From Burkholderiales bacterium LSUCC0115 (lineage in GTDB: Bacteria; Pseudomonadota; Gammaproteobacteria; Burkholderiales; Burkholderiaceae_A): a stretch of DNA of 64,000 bases. The stretch covers positions 581,475 to 645,474 of the forward strand of contig WJBW01000001.1 in NCBI GenBank assembly GCA_009646425.1, in the 5' to 3' direction. The stretch's first letter is position 1. Every line of letters starts with the position of its first letter. The notes below the pieces were generated by a model, which was given only the letters and a program-made list of their open reading frames with translations, did no database searches and had not been told where the DNA came from. The position numbers were made by a program, and so were the translations under genes. Positions 38,250-47,120 of the stretch are shown in pieces.

Positions 38250-38275
38250 TGTGACTTTTCGTCGCATATGTCACA
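38250..38275. promoter_or_regulatory. Inverted repeat in the H-NS/propeller divergent intergenic region
   Basis: TGTGAC (38250-38255) and its exact reverse complement GTCACA (38270-38275) are separated by 14 bases, so their centres are 20 bases (about two helical turns) apart on one face of the DNA. The arms resemble half-sites of CRP-type operators but the spacing does not. It lies between the divergent starts at 38192 and 38337 in AT-rich DNA, a place for a regulator of one or both genes. Confidence 0.4.
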
Positions 38276-38336
38276 GAACTGTACTCGGATATTGGTGAAA
38301 ATATTAGACTATTAACTATTAAACGGAGGCTATTAA

Positions 38337-38711
38337 ATGGCAAGTTACTCGGAACTAGTTTCCCAAATTGAAGATTTAAAGAAGCAAGCCGAGCGCCAAC
38401 GTAAGGAGGAATACTCCTCAGTGGTTCGAACCATAAAAAAACAAATTGCTGAGTATCACATTTCCGCCGAAGATCTGGGATTCGGGGATCAACTCGGTTC
38501 TCCTTCTGATAAAAGAAGGAAGGGAAGAAAGATTGAAAGTAAAAAGGTTTCTAGGACGGCCAAGAAGCCTTCGGGTAAGGTTCCCCCGAAGTACCAAGAT
38601 GGATATGGAAACACATGGACTGGCCGCGGCAAGACCCCACGATGGGTTTCGGACGCTGTTGACAGAGGTGCGACTCTGGAGTCCCTTCGCATCAGTGAGA
38701 TCAGTAACTGA
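38337..38711 (+). CDS. H-NS family nucleoid-associated protein
   Basis: A 124-residue H-NS homologue. Residues 1-50 form a predicted coiled-coil oligomerisation region (ELVSQIEDLKKQAERQRKEE), a Lys/Arg-rich linker follows (55-85), and the DNA-binding domain has PPKYQDGYGNTWTGRGKTPRWV, the motif that inserts in the minor groove of AT-rich DNA. A good GGAGG stands before the ATG. Such proteins silence AT-rich acquired genes; this one is encoded exactly at the edge of the AT-rich type I secretion/S-layer region. Its 3' end overlaps the TolC-like gene by 11 bases. Confidence 0.92.
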   Translation: MASYSELVSQIEDLKKQAERQRKEEYSSVVRTIKKQIAEYHISAEDLGFGDQLGSPSDKRRKGRKIESKKVSRTAKKPSGKVPPKYQDGYGNTWTGRGKTPRWVSDAVDRGATLESLRISEISN

Positions 38712-40086
38712 TCGGACTTACCCCTTTAGCAGTCTGGCTGTTGTACAATACCGATGCGTCAATAGTAGTTGCTAAGGTAGCTAAAGAACTGCCCTGTAGA
38801 AGTTCACATCGAACAAAAGCCATAAAGTACTCAAGTTGTGACTCGCGCAGTGTTGTGACCTGCTTCAAGAGGTTAACCCTTGCATCAAGCAAATCTGACA
38901 GCTTCTTAAGTCCGGCAGCCTTACCCCTCTCAATGCCGTCTATATTTTGTCGTTGACTATTAATAGAAATCTTTATGGCCTCAACCCTATTCGCGTGAGT
39001 GGTTAAAGCATGATGTGCCTTAAAGGAATCATATTTCACTTGGTCAATAGCATCATCTAACTGTAGGTCTGCCTGTGCTTTGATGGCCACCATTTCCCGA
39101 GCCCGAGCAGACATCGCCCCCCCGGAGTAGATCGGTATGTTCAATTGGACACCAACTAGAGCCCCTTTGGATTGACTATTTAAAAAATAGGCATTATCGC
39201 TTCTAGATTCGTAAATCTGGACAGACGAGGTCACCGTAGGAAAATGGTCCGTAGTTGCGTTTGAAACCTCCTTCTCAGCAATATCCGCTTCAAGCCTTAA
39301 CTTCGCCAATTGGCTATTACCTGATAAGACCCTTTCCATAAACTGACCCAGAGCTGGAACCGGGAGATTATTAACGACATCCTCCGCGATATCCAGAGGT
39401 AATGCCAAATCCACGTCCCGCTCCTGCTTTATCTTTTGAAAGTACAGCAATTCGGCCGATTTAAGATCCATTATCGCACCCTCAAGATCGGCCCAAACCA
39501 AAGAAAGACGCGACTCGACGTCCGAAACTTCTATTTTTGTTGCCATACCGACAGCCAGCTCACTTCGTACACTATCCAATAAATTAGAAAGGTATGCCTT
39601 CTCTTCTGTCAAGGTTTGCACTCGGTGTCTAGAGCTAATGTAACTTGACACATTTTTCAGAAGACCTTCAAACTGGCTTTGTCGCTCCAATTCAAGCTTT
39701 ATCTCGGCTAGCCCAATTTTCATCTCAGCAAGGGAGATCTCACCCGAAATCCTCCTGTTAAAAATCACTTGGGATACATTTAAAACACTATTATTAGAGG
39801 AATAATACCTCCTGTCTCCTATCGTATTCATATCGGCTGAATCAGACTGCTGCAATTGTTGTCGACTCATATTGCCCTGTATGGTTATAGAGGGTAGGTA
39901 GCGCCCGAACGCTTGATTGTGCCTTTCCCTCTCGACATTCACACCCTCTAGTGCAGCCTTCACTCTAGGGCTTAGTTCCATCGTCCTCAGTAAATCACTT
40001 TTTAACGAACCCGGCGACTTAGCGTAAGCCCCTGAATGGGCAACCAAACACAAAGTAAGAATGATCTCAGGAAGCTGGTTCTTCAT
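38701..40086 (-). CDS. TolC-family outer-membrane channel of type I secretion
   Basis: A 461-residue protein with a signal peptide (KNQLPEIILTLCLVAHSGAYA, cleavage about residue 22). Two repeats of long alpha-helical barrel segments and short beta strands are visible, for example SPRVKAALEGVNVERERHNQAFGRYLPSI at the N-terminal half and the equivalent region near NATTDHFPTVTSSVQIY. It would form the outer-membrane exit channel. It is last in the operon after the HlyD-like gene (12 bases), so the complete exporter is encoded together. Confidence 0.88.
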   Translation of the reverse strand: MKNQLPEIILTLCLVAHSGAYAKSPGSLKSDLLRTMELSPRVKAALEGVNVERERHNQAFGRYLPSITIQGNMSRQQLQQSDSADMNTIGDRRYYSSNNSVLNVSQVIFNRRISGEISLAEMKIGLAEIKLELERQSQFEGLLKNVSSYISSRHRVQTLTEEKAYLSNLLDSVRSELAVGMATKIEVSDVESRLSLVWADLEGAIMDLKSAELLYFQKIKQERDVDLALPLDIAEDVVNNLPVPALGQFMERVLSGNSQLAKLRLEADIAEKEVSNATTDHFPTVTSSVQIYESRSDNAYFLNSQSKGALVGVQLNIPIYSGGAMSARAREMVAIKAQADLQLDDAIDQVKYDSFKAHHALTTHANRVEAIKISINSQRQNIDGIERGKAAGLKKLSDLLDARVNLLKQVTTLRESQLEYFMAFVRCELLQGSSLATLATTIDASVLYNSQTAKGVSPISY

Positions 40087-40098
40087 AAAGTTTAAAAT

Positions 40099-41235
40099 CT
40101 ACTGTTCTACGAGTGCTGATTGAATACGTCTTAAGAACGGACTGAATATATATGCAGCCAGAGTACGTCGCTCGCTTATAATAACGACTTCTGCAGGCAT
40201 CCCAGCATGCATGGTTCTGGTGCCTAGTTGTTTTTTGCCATCTTCAGTTAATTGGGCTCTCACTAAATAATAGGGCGGTGAATTTGGCGTCTCAACAGTG
40301 ATATCGGAAGAGACCGAAATAACTTGTGCCTCGATGCTCAAAAGAGGACTGTGAGAGAATAACGAAAATTTTGCACTGACCAAATCCCCCACCTTTACTC
40401 TATCTATAAAAGTCGGAGAGATTTTTGCCTCTAGAACCAACTCCGGTTTTTGGGGTACAAGTTCCATCAGTACCTGACCACTTGTGACGACAGCTTTCTC
40501 CGCCTGGACTTTTAGATTAATGATCTGACCACTCAGAGGGGCAAGAATTATGCCTCTATCCTTTTCCTCTTTCGCCAATTTCATTAACTCCCTTGCGCTG
40601 TTTGCACTGTTTTTAAAATCACTAAGTTGATTCACCGCCCTGACAAACTCTGACTGACTAGTAGCGACCATCACCGAGAGTTCAGCCACTCTAGTCTGCT
40701 GATCGTTGTACTGGTCTACCGTCGCAAACCCATCAATCATCAGTGACTTAAGGCCAGATAAACGTTCCTCTGCTAATCGGAGTTGCGTTCTGCGCGAGGC
40801 CTGAATTGCCTTCATGTCAGTTATCAGTTTCTCTTGAGCATCAATCGATAACTCGATGTTCCGCAATGTGCTGTAGGCCTTCTCGTAATTCGCTACCGAA
40901 GCCTGCTCGTCAAACTCGATGAGTATCGAACCTGCCTCAACAAATTGCCCTTCTGTGACGTAGGCCTTCTTTATAATTCCCCCGGTAGGGTGTTGTATCG
41001 GTATTCTCTTGCTATCAACCACGGTAAGGGCGGGGGTAGGAACGCCCTCGTCCAAAGGAACAACCAGCGCAAGTGAAAGGAAAATTAAAGAACTAGTAAC
41101 GACGTATATTTTTGTCAGGCGATAATAGTAGGCCGTGGAGGTAATCACCTCAGTGGGTTCCTCGGGCGATCGACTTTGGAATACTTTTTGAAATCGGCGG
41201 GCAAGCACTTTAACAGCATTCATAAGGCTATTCAT
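40099..41235 (-). CDS. HlyD-family periplasmic adaptor of type I secretion
   Basis: A 378-residue membrane fusion protein. One membrane segment near residues 50-68 (VVTSSLIFLSLALVVPL) is preceded by a cytoplasmic N-terminus. The lipoyl half-motifs IPIQHPTGGIIKKAYVTEGQFVEAGSIL (residues about 80-107, broken here) and GQIINLKVQAEKAVVTSGQVLMELVP flank a coiled-coil hairpin of about 130 residues. The C-terminal beta-barrel ends TMHAGMPAEVVIISERR, typical of the HlyD/PrtE group. It links the ABC pair to the TolC-like channel; it lies 17 bases after the ABC gene. Confidence 0.9.
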   Translation of the reverse strand: MNSLMNAVKVLARRFQKVFQSRSPEEPTEVITSTAYYYRLTKIYVVTSSLIFLSLALVVPLDEGVPTPALTVVDSKRIPIQHPTGGIIKKAYVTEGQFVEAGSILIEFDEQASVANYEKAYSTLRNIELSIDAQEKLITDMKAIQASRRTQLRLAEERLSGLKSLMIDGFATVDQYNDQQTRVAELSVMVATSQSEFVRAVNQLSDFKNSANSARELMKLAKEEKDRGIILAPLSGQIINLKVQAEKAVVTSGQVLMELVPQKPELVLEAKISPTFIDRVKVGDLVSAKFSLFSHSPLLSIEAQVISVSSDITVETPNSPPYYLVRAQLTEDGKKQLGTRTMHAGMPAEVVIISERRTLAAYIFSPFLRRIQSALVEQ

Positions 41236-41252
41236 TTTATCTCGGGATAAAG

Positions 41253-42944
41253 TTATGTAATATTATGTCCATCAAATGTTAGAACCTTAAATTCATCCCT
41301 AGCAATGTCGGGGGTGTGACTAACCATAATAACAACTTTTCCGTTTTTGGATATCCGTCCAAGACAGTCGAAGAGCCTGTTTTTAGACGCAACATCGAGG
41401 TGTGAGTCAGGCTCGTCAAGCAAATATATTGATCGGGAACTACTAAGATTCCGAGTCAATCTTAACAACTGGATTTGGCCACCAGATAATGAACCTTCCG
41501 CCGTATTGATAATAGTATCGTAACCCGACTTTAGTTTCAGAATCGTTGAGTGAATTCCGAGTTCTATGGCCATTTCATAGACTCGCTCTTTTGGAGTTTC
41601 CCCAAACCAAGTGAGATTCTCCAACACGCTTGCGGTAGGAAGTCTAGCGATCTGATCGAGAAACGATACCCGCCCCATTGTATCCCGAATACTCTTGTCA
41701 TTTGGGTACGTGATATTAACAGTACCCAATGTCGGCCTTAGATTGCCTGCAATTAGATTTAAAAGGGTCGATTTACCAACGCCATTCGGCCCTTGGATCA
41801 CATAGACGATCCCGGAATCAAAGACATACGAGACATTCTGAACCAAGGGAGTCAGGTCGCTGGGAAAACTGAATGATAAGTCACCCAGCTGAACCTTTGG
41901 GCTACCGAACAGGTCATCCGAACTTAAGTACCCGGTTAAATCATCGTCTAGCGGGCGGTGCTCGGACTCATTCTGCCCCGCCTCTAGTCTCTCCAAAAGG
42001 TCAAGATCCCTCTGGGCCGTCTTGAATGAGGTCCAACTCGAGATCAGCGTGTCAAATGGTGACGTAGCTCTTGCGACTAAAAAGCTTGCCGCGATCATAC
42101 CTCCCATAGTTAAGGAATGGTCAATAACGAGTATGGCGCCCAATGCTAAAACGAGAGAGCCAGATAGAACTCGGAATTGCTTTCCGACTTCACCGTAACC
42201 CTCGTCACCTTTAAGAAAAGCATAGTTATTTGAGTCATGGGCGGATTGTATGTGCATGAACCTGTTAATCGTACCCTCAACCATGCCATTAACTCTGATT
42301 GCCTCACTGTGACGTAAGTTGAAAAAGTTAAACTCATTTATACTCTTCTGCTCTATTGACAGGTCGCTTGCTGCCAAGGCCTTTCTCCTCGCGTAGAGCC
42401 TAACAATCAGAAACAAAACTCCAGAGAGTAGGACGGCAGCCAAGAATATGTAGGGATGGAGAAGGTAGAGTGCCACATAAAATATGGGAATATAAGGCAA
42501 CTCCAGAATCGGAACCAAGCCAACCGAACCAACCCAGTTTTTCAGATTTTGGATTGAGCTCTCTATTTCCACAGTGCTAATTCGATTGGGAAGATTATAA
42601 GAGTTCAGATAGTAGTGTAACGCCGGCCTTCTAAAGTGACTTTCGATGTATATTGAAAATCTAGATAAAATTCTAGCTTTGTATTTTTCAGCCAGATAAT
42701 TGATGAAATAGAAATACAGCGTGATTATAGATATAAGCAGGAGGCTAAGGGCATTAAGGCTGACCATAATTCGATCGAACACTTGAAGCATATATAGCGT
42801 GGGCACAACACTCAGAAATGTAGAGAACCCAGTTAATAAAAATAGGTAGAATCTATCCGATCGAGATCTTGCCAATATTTTTCTTGAAAATCGTAAATAC
42901 GCACCGATTTCATTATCAAAGAAACGGAGATTCATTGATGTCAT
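41253..42944 (-). CDS. Type I secretion ABC half-transporter (second of a pair)
   Basis: A 563-residue fused membrane/ATPase protein. Six membrane helices occupy about residues 25-310; the ATPase has Walker A GPNGVGKST near 383, signature SLSGGQIQ near 485, Walker B YLLDEPDSHLD near 507 and the switch His in MVSHTPD. No N-terminal peptidase domain. It resembles PrtD-like exporters of S-layer and RTX proteins. The upstream gene ends 1 base before this start and encodes a different half-transporter, so a heterodimer is likely. All catalytic motifs appear intact in this half. Confidence 0.9.
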   Translation of the reverse strand: MTSMNLRFFDNEIGAYLRFSRKILARSRSDRFYLFLLTGFSTFLSVVPTLYMLQVFDRIMVSLNALSLLLISIITLYFYFINYLAEKYKARILSRFSIYIESHFRRPALHYYLNSYNLPNRISTVEIESSIQNLKNWVGSVGLVPILELPYIPIFYVALYLLHPYIFLAAVLLSGVLFLIVRLYARRKALAASDLSIEQKSINEFNFFNLRHSEAIRVNGMVEGTINRFMHIQSAHDSNNYAFLKGDEGYGEVGKQFRVLSGSLVLALGAILVIDHSLTMGGMIAASFLVARATSPFDTLISSWTSFKTAQRDLDLLERLEAGQNESEHRPLDDDLTGYLSSDDLFGSPKVQLGDLSFSFPSDLTPLVQNVSYVFDSGIVYVIQGPNGVGKSTLLNLIAGNLRPTLGTVNITYPNDKSIRDTMGRVSFLDQIARLPTASVLENLTWFGETPKERVYEMAIELGIHSTILKLKSGYDTIINTAEGSLSGGQIQLLRLTRNLSSSRSIYLLDEPDSHLDVASKNRLFDCLGRISKNGKVVIMVSHTPDIARDEFKVLTFDGHNIT

Positions 42945-44624
42945 TTATTTCTTGCCGTCTTCCTGGAGTTTCTGTATAACCGCCGGTGTTCTACCGTAGC
43001 CCAATATAGAGCCACCTTGAAGTACCATCAACCATTCCGAAATCCTTATAAAATCTGAACTGTGCGAAGCCACTAAAATCGTTGTTTCACCTTCTCGCAT
43101 TAACTCAACAATCAGATCAATCAAGATCTTCTTATTTTGGGAATCTAAAGCAGAGTCCGGCTCATCAAGAATCAAATATCTCGGAGAGGTATACAAGGCC
43201 CGGGCTATGCAGAGCTTCTGCTGCTCTCCTATCGAGAGTATCGGCACCTCTGGAGACAACGCCGTGTGTATTCCGTTTTCTAATTTTCCAATTATCCGAT
43301 CTAGATTGAGCTTTTTTACTAGGTAGCTGATCCTTGTATCGTTAACCTCGGAAAATCGAGCTATATTCTGTAGAACATTTCCGTCGAAAATCGTCGGGTT
43401 TTGGCTGACGTAACCGATGTAATGACAACTTTCATTCGGGTCCCATTTCGAAGCCCGAATAGAGCTTAGCTGGACTTCACCAGATGTCGGTGCTAGCAGT
43501 CCGGTTGCAAGCTTTAACAAAGTGGACTTCCCCGATCCTGGGGGACCTACTACAGTGAGCAACTGACCCTTCTTCACTGTTAAAGATATATTAGTCAGAA
43601 TTCTTACGTTATTTCGAACTAAATTTACATTTTGAAAGGTTAACAGCCCGTCTGGTTTTGGCAATCCTTTCTGAAATTTTTGTTCGATCGAATATTCGTC
43701 AAACGTTCGTAGTCGCGAGATAGCCTCATATGTGTCATTCAGGCTCTTCCAGGAGCTTAGTAATTGGATTATTGGTCGAGATGCAAAGCCACCCAAAATT
43801 TTTGCGATAATAAGGTATGCCCCGAGCGCAGGGTGAAGGACGGAAGCAATCATCAAGGCAGCTCCAAGCCCCAACATCACCGAACCCTGAACAGTTGAGA
43901 CAAATTTAACTAGGGTGATTCCGCTAGCCTGAACATCCGAGGCTCGCAACAGCAGACTTTGACTATTTGATTGATCTCTTTCACTTCTTGCTGCCAGCGT
44001 TTCAAAAGGTACATTCGGACGTATCTCTTTTGCGCAGTAATATAGATCGGACAGAAACTGGCCATTCTTTGACATATCGGCGTAGACCTGTTTCATCAAA
44101 GGGGCCACCTTACGCTCAGTTGTAAATGACACTAGTGCTGTCAAAACGACGCCCAGTAATGTGATCCATCCCATGAACGGATGAATAAAAAACACAATAA
44201 CTATGAACAAAATGCTCATAGGTAAATCCAACAATGCCATCATCGGTTGCGAGGACAGAAATTTTTTGACTGCTTGAAAATCGTTTAGCGGGGTTGAAAT
44301 CAACCTTCCCGTCTCAGATGCATACTGATACGACAACCTCAACACATCCGAGAGAACCGCCTGCTCTAGAATTACCGATGCGGCAAAAAGTGTTCTTCTT
44401 CGTAAGACACTGACTAAGCTCTGGCAAACGAGGGCAACTAGGAGAGCGAAAGTGGCATAGAAAAGGTTGTGAATGCTTTCTGCACTTATAATTGGGCCGT
44501 AAACATCACGCATGTATATAATTGGTGCAAGCGAAAATAGGCCCACAACTATAGTCTGTAAATATATTACACGGACGAGCGATTTATTAGAAACAAAAAT
44601 CTTTTTTATTTTTTCAAAAATCAT
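42945..44624 (-). CDS. Type I secretion ABC half-transporter (first of a pair)
   Basis: A 559-residue half-transporter with six membrane helices (about residues 15-300) and an ATPase domain. Walker A is GPPGSGKST near 358, Walker B YLILDEPDSALD near 490 and the switch His is in VASHSSD, but the signature reads LSIGEQQ instead of LSGGQ. It shares fold but little obvious sequence with the partner encoded directly downstream. Pairs with one degenerate half are common in heterodimeric exporters. It is the third gene of the operon beginning at 47105. A TTTTTTATAAAAAA palindrome (44627-44640) fills the short gap before it. Confidence 0.9.
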   Translation of the reverse strand: MIFEKIKKIFVSNKSLVRVIYLQTIVVGLFSLAPIIYMRDVYGPIISAESIHNLFYATFALLVALVCQSLVSVLRRRTLFAASVILEQAVLSDVLRLSYQYASETGRLISTPLNDFQAVKKFLSSQPMMALLDLPMSILFIVIVFFIHPFMGWITLLGVVLTALVSFTTERKVAPLMKQVYADMSKNGQFLSDLYYCAKEIRPNVPFETLAARSERDQSNSQSLLLRASDVQASGITLVKFVSTVQGSVMLGLGAALMIASVLHPALGAYLIIAKILGGFASRPIIQLLSSWKSLNDTYEAISRLRTFDEYSIEQKFQKGLPKPDGLLTFQNVNLVRNNVRILTNISLTVKKGQLLTVVGPPGSGKSTLLKLATGLLAPTSGEVQLSSIRASKWDPNESCHYIGYVSQNPTIFDGNVLQNIARFSEVNDTRISYLVKKLNLDRIIGKLENGIHTALSPEVPILSIGEQQKLCIARALYTSPRYLILDEPDSALDSQNKKILIDLIVELMREGETTILVASHSSDFIRISEWLMVLQGGSILGYGRTPAVIQKLQEDGKK

Positions 44625-44641
44625 AGTTTTTTATAAAAAAA

Positions 44642-45664
44642 TCAAGCACTCTTAATCAAAGAGATCCATCTCTGCGCCACCGAGGACATCGAATAAATTT
44701 CAGAAACCTCTCTCTGAGCCTCTTGCATGACATGCGACGGATAAGGGGCGCCTGCTAAAAATCTAGAAGCCGCCTCGGATCCGATTTCCAGAAAGAGCCT
44801 CTCAAATTCAATGTAGGAATCTAACATCGTCGCCACCACTGGGCGACCAAGCGCAAAGGCTGTAACCAGTCTGCCTGGGCTTGAACCATTTTTTCTAGGG
44901 TCTGCGGAGTCACTCGGTATAACGATGTAATTACACAGCTTAGAGGTATCTACCATTTTCTTGAGAGACCACTCAGACACCGATATATTGAAGTTCCCCG
45001 GAAGTGATTTCATCAGAGACTCGAAAGGTTCACGTTCAATATTATTTGTCAAAATATGCAAGTGCTTCGGCAGGGGCCTTGACTGTGGTGTTAGCAAATA
45101 ATGGAAAAGATACTTCAAATTGGAGTTGTGACCAAACCAAAGTGCCGATGCCTTATTCGGGTCATACTGGGACGCCTCAGAAATAGGCTGATTCGATATC
45201 TCGAGGGGCTCCGGAATTAAATATATGGGAAATGTACCGAACGAACGGGCATTTTTCTCCATTAATCGTGATGGCACGATCATAACATCAATGTAATCCA
45301 ATATTCCCCTGTAAAATTCACCCGCCAGAGAATTTGTAACAAAATGATGATCTGAATAGTCCACAACATTAATCCCGCCCAGGAGTCTATTCCTTTTAAT
45401 CTTTTCTAACCAAATTTTTTGCCTTACGCCTCCGTCTTCAATGTATTTTCCACTGAAGCTGTCAAATACAAACTTTCCCACGAACAAAATGACAGGCTCA
45501 GTTGGACTGCCGTTTATCTGGTGTATATCAAACCCTGCACTCATAAATGCGCGCAGAGATACACCAGCCCTAAGTCTGGTGCTAGCTAGTTGAGTTGATA
45601 AAACCTCTTCTAACTTGTTTGACCGCAAGTTTGATATCAGCCAGCAAATCGGAAGCTTGGGCAT
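44642..45664 (-). CDS. GT-B-type glycosyltransferase
   Basis: A 340-residue protein with features of GT-B transferases: an N-terminal part with WLISNLRS and VDYSDHHF, a hinge, and a C-terminal donor-binding part with IVIPSDS, KNGSSPGRLVTAFALGRPVVATML. That last segment is the equivalent of the E-x7-E/nucleotide-binding region of GT4 enzymes. The ATG at 45664 is 8 bases after the kinase/nucleotidyltransferase stop; a longer frame would overlap that gene. Its place between a heptose-type activation enzyme and the exporter suggests it glycosylates the exported protein or builds its glycan. The substrate is unknown. Confidence 0.7.
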   Translation of the reverse strand: MPKLPICWLISNLRSNKLEEVLSTQLASTRLRAGVSLRAFMSAGFDIHQINGSPTEPVILFVGKFVFDSFSGKYIEDGGVRQKIWLEKIKRNRLLGGINVVDYSDHHFVTNSLAGEFYRGILDYIDVMIVPSRLMEKNARSFGTFPIYLIPEPLEISNQPISEASQYDPNKASALWFGHNSNLKYLFHYLLTPQSRPLPKHLHILTNNIEREPFESLMKSLPGNFNISVSEWSLKKMVDTSKLCNYIVIPSDSADPRKNGSSPGRLVTAFALGRPVVATMLDSYIEFERLFLEIGSEAASRFLAGAPYPSHVMQEAQREVSEIYSMSSVAQRWISLIKSA

Positions 45665-45671
45665 CAAGGAT

Positions 45672-47105
45672 TTACATCGACGACAGTACACTACCGATAG
45701 GGCTGTTTCCAATTGTCGAACATTGCACGGCCGCACCAATATTTGACATAACGAAAGCCTCTTCCGGAGGGATATCCAGCGTTACAGCCGCTACATAAGT
45801 TGAAAGCATCGCATCACCAGCACCGGCGACATCCACCGGGTTCTGATTAAACGCCCTCAATTCAACTGGGTATCTAACGTTTTCCCTTCGGAACATCAAT
45901 GCACCATCCTTACCCAGTTTGAATACCAGAATCCGGCACTGAGTTTTTTCCATAAGGCGTGCTGCAACGCTCTGGATTCCAGACTTAAAATCATTCACTG
46001 CTAATCGAACCTCCCGCTCAGTTGCGAATATCAAATCCGCCCCCACGAATCGCGACACATCTCCGACCTGCGAAGATGACTGACTATCGGCAACAGTAAA
46101 CTTCCCTACTGACTCACAAAAACTTATTATGTTTGAGACCAGATTTGTCGGTAGAATACCATAATTGAAATCGGAAAATACAACCGCATCAGATTTTTTT
46201 ATGGAACTCCTTATCCGGGCGAGAACCTTCTCCTGTTGAATGTTATCAATATCATGGTTTGAAATATTGTTGACTCTTAGTAATGTCTTTCCGAGCGCTC
46301 TGTATCGAGTTTTTACTGTGCTATCCCTTGTGGGGTCGACCCAAGAAAAGAGATTTACGTCATTTTTGAGGTTAATTATCTCTTTCGTTTCCGTTTTGCT
46401 ATAGTTATCACCGAGCACAGTAAAAAAATCTACTTCGAGCCCTAGACTCGCAAGATGCCTAGCAACTATACCTGCACCACCAACAAATGTTTTTACCTTA
46501 TTGGGCTGGACGACGAGAGTGGGGTCCTCTTGCGACATCCCTAAAGGATGGCAATCAACATATCGATCTATTATTAGATCTCCAACAACCACAACACGTT
46601 TTTTTTTTGTATTACGCTTTTGGATTACTGCATTGAATTTTTTCGCCCGAGCTAACAGGTCTCTTTCGGAATACTTTCCAGAGGGATCTTTTAAATATAC
46701 TTGTCCCCCGTAATCGGCTAAACTTTCACTTCGCGACCTTTGGTCCAATATCTCATTGGTAGAGTCAGTGAAGAATATAAGTGAGCCTCCGTATTTTTTA
46801 AGCACCGAGGCTTCAATATTCTCCCCCCCCTCGAATTCCTTTCCCTTTACCACGATGTCGGGCTTCAGAGCGGCAAGTAGATTTCCTATGCCGCCTGGAG
46901 CCAGCTCAACTATCGAATCGGCAAGCTTTAATGAATCTATTAGAAATTGTCTGTCGACGTAAGGTACATCTGCACCATCAGAACCGTCACTTGTTAGCCC
47001 AATAATTAATCTGTCACATTTCGCTCTTGCGAATTGCAACATTCGGACATGCCCCGAGTGAACCATGTTAAAATTTCCGCTCACGAAGGCTACGGTTTTT
47101 TTCAT
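45672..47105 (-). CDS. HldE-like bifunctional nucleotidyltransferase-kinase with permuted domains
   Basis: A 477-residue fusion. Residues 1-140 are a cytidylyltransferase-type nucleotidyltransferase domain with the HxGH site in GNFNMVHSGHVRML and the family segment KPDIVVKGKEFEG. Residues 165-477 are a PfkB sugar kinase with VVVVGDLIIDRYV, FVGGAGIVARHLASLG and the signature DVAGAGDAMLSTYVAA carrying the catalytic Asp. In HldE/RfaE the kinase comes first; here the order is reversed. The expected role is phosphorylation and nucleotide activation of a heptose (or related sugar). First gene of the exporter operon, so sugar activation and secretion are co-expressed. Confidence 0.82.
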   Translation of the reverse strand: MKKTVAFVSGNFNMVHSGHVRMLQFARAKCDRLIIGLTSDGSDGADVPYVDRQFLIDSLKLADSIVELAPGGIGNLLAALKPDIVVKGKEFEGGENIEASVLKKYGGSLIFFTDSTNEILDQRSRSESLADYGGQVYLKDPSGKYSERDLLARAKKFNAVIQKRNTKKKRVVVVGDLIIDRYVDCHPLGMSQEDPTLVVQPNKVKTFVGGAGIVARHLASLGLEVDFFTVLGDNYSKTETKEIINLKNDVNLFSWVDPTRDSTVKTRYRALGKTLLRVNNISNHDIDNIQQEKVLARIRSSIKKSDAVVFSDFNYGILPTNLVSNIISFCESVGKFTVADSQSSSQVGDVSRFVGADLIFATEREVRLAVNDFKSGIQSVAARLMEKTQCRILVFKLGKDGALMFRRENVRYPVELRAFNQNPVDVAGAGDAMLSTYVAAVTLDIPPEEAFVMSNIGAAVQCSTIGNSPIGSVLSSM

Positions 47106-47120
47106 ACTCTGTCACCCCAA

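Noticed and set aside
38281-38336. Candidate -35/-10 pair for the H-NS-like gene
   Set aside because: Several AT-rich hexamers are possible in this short stretch and none stands out, so I do not report a promoter.
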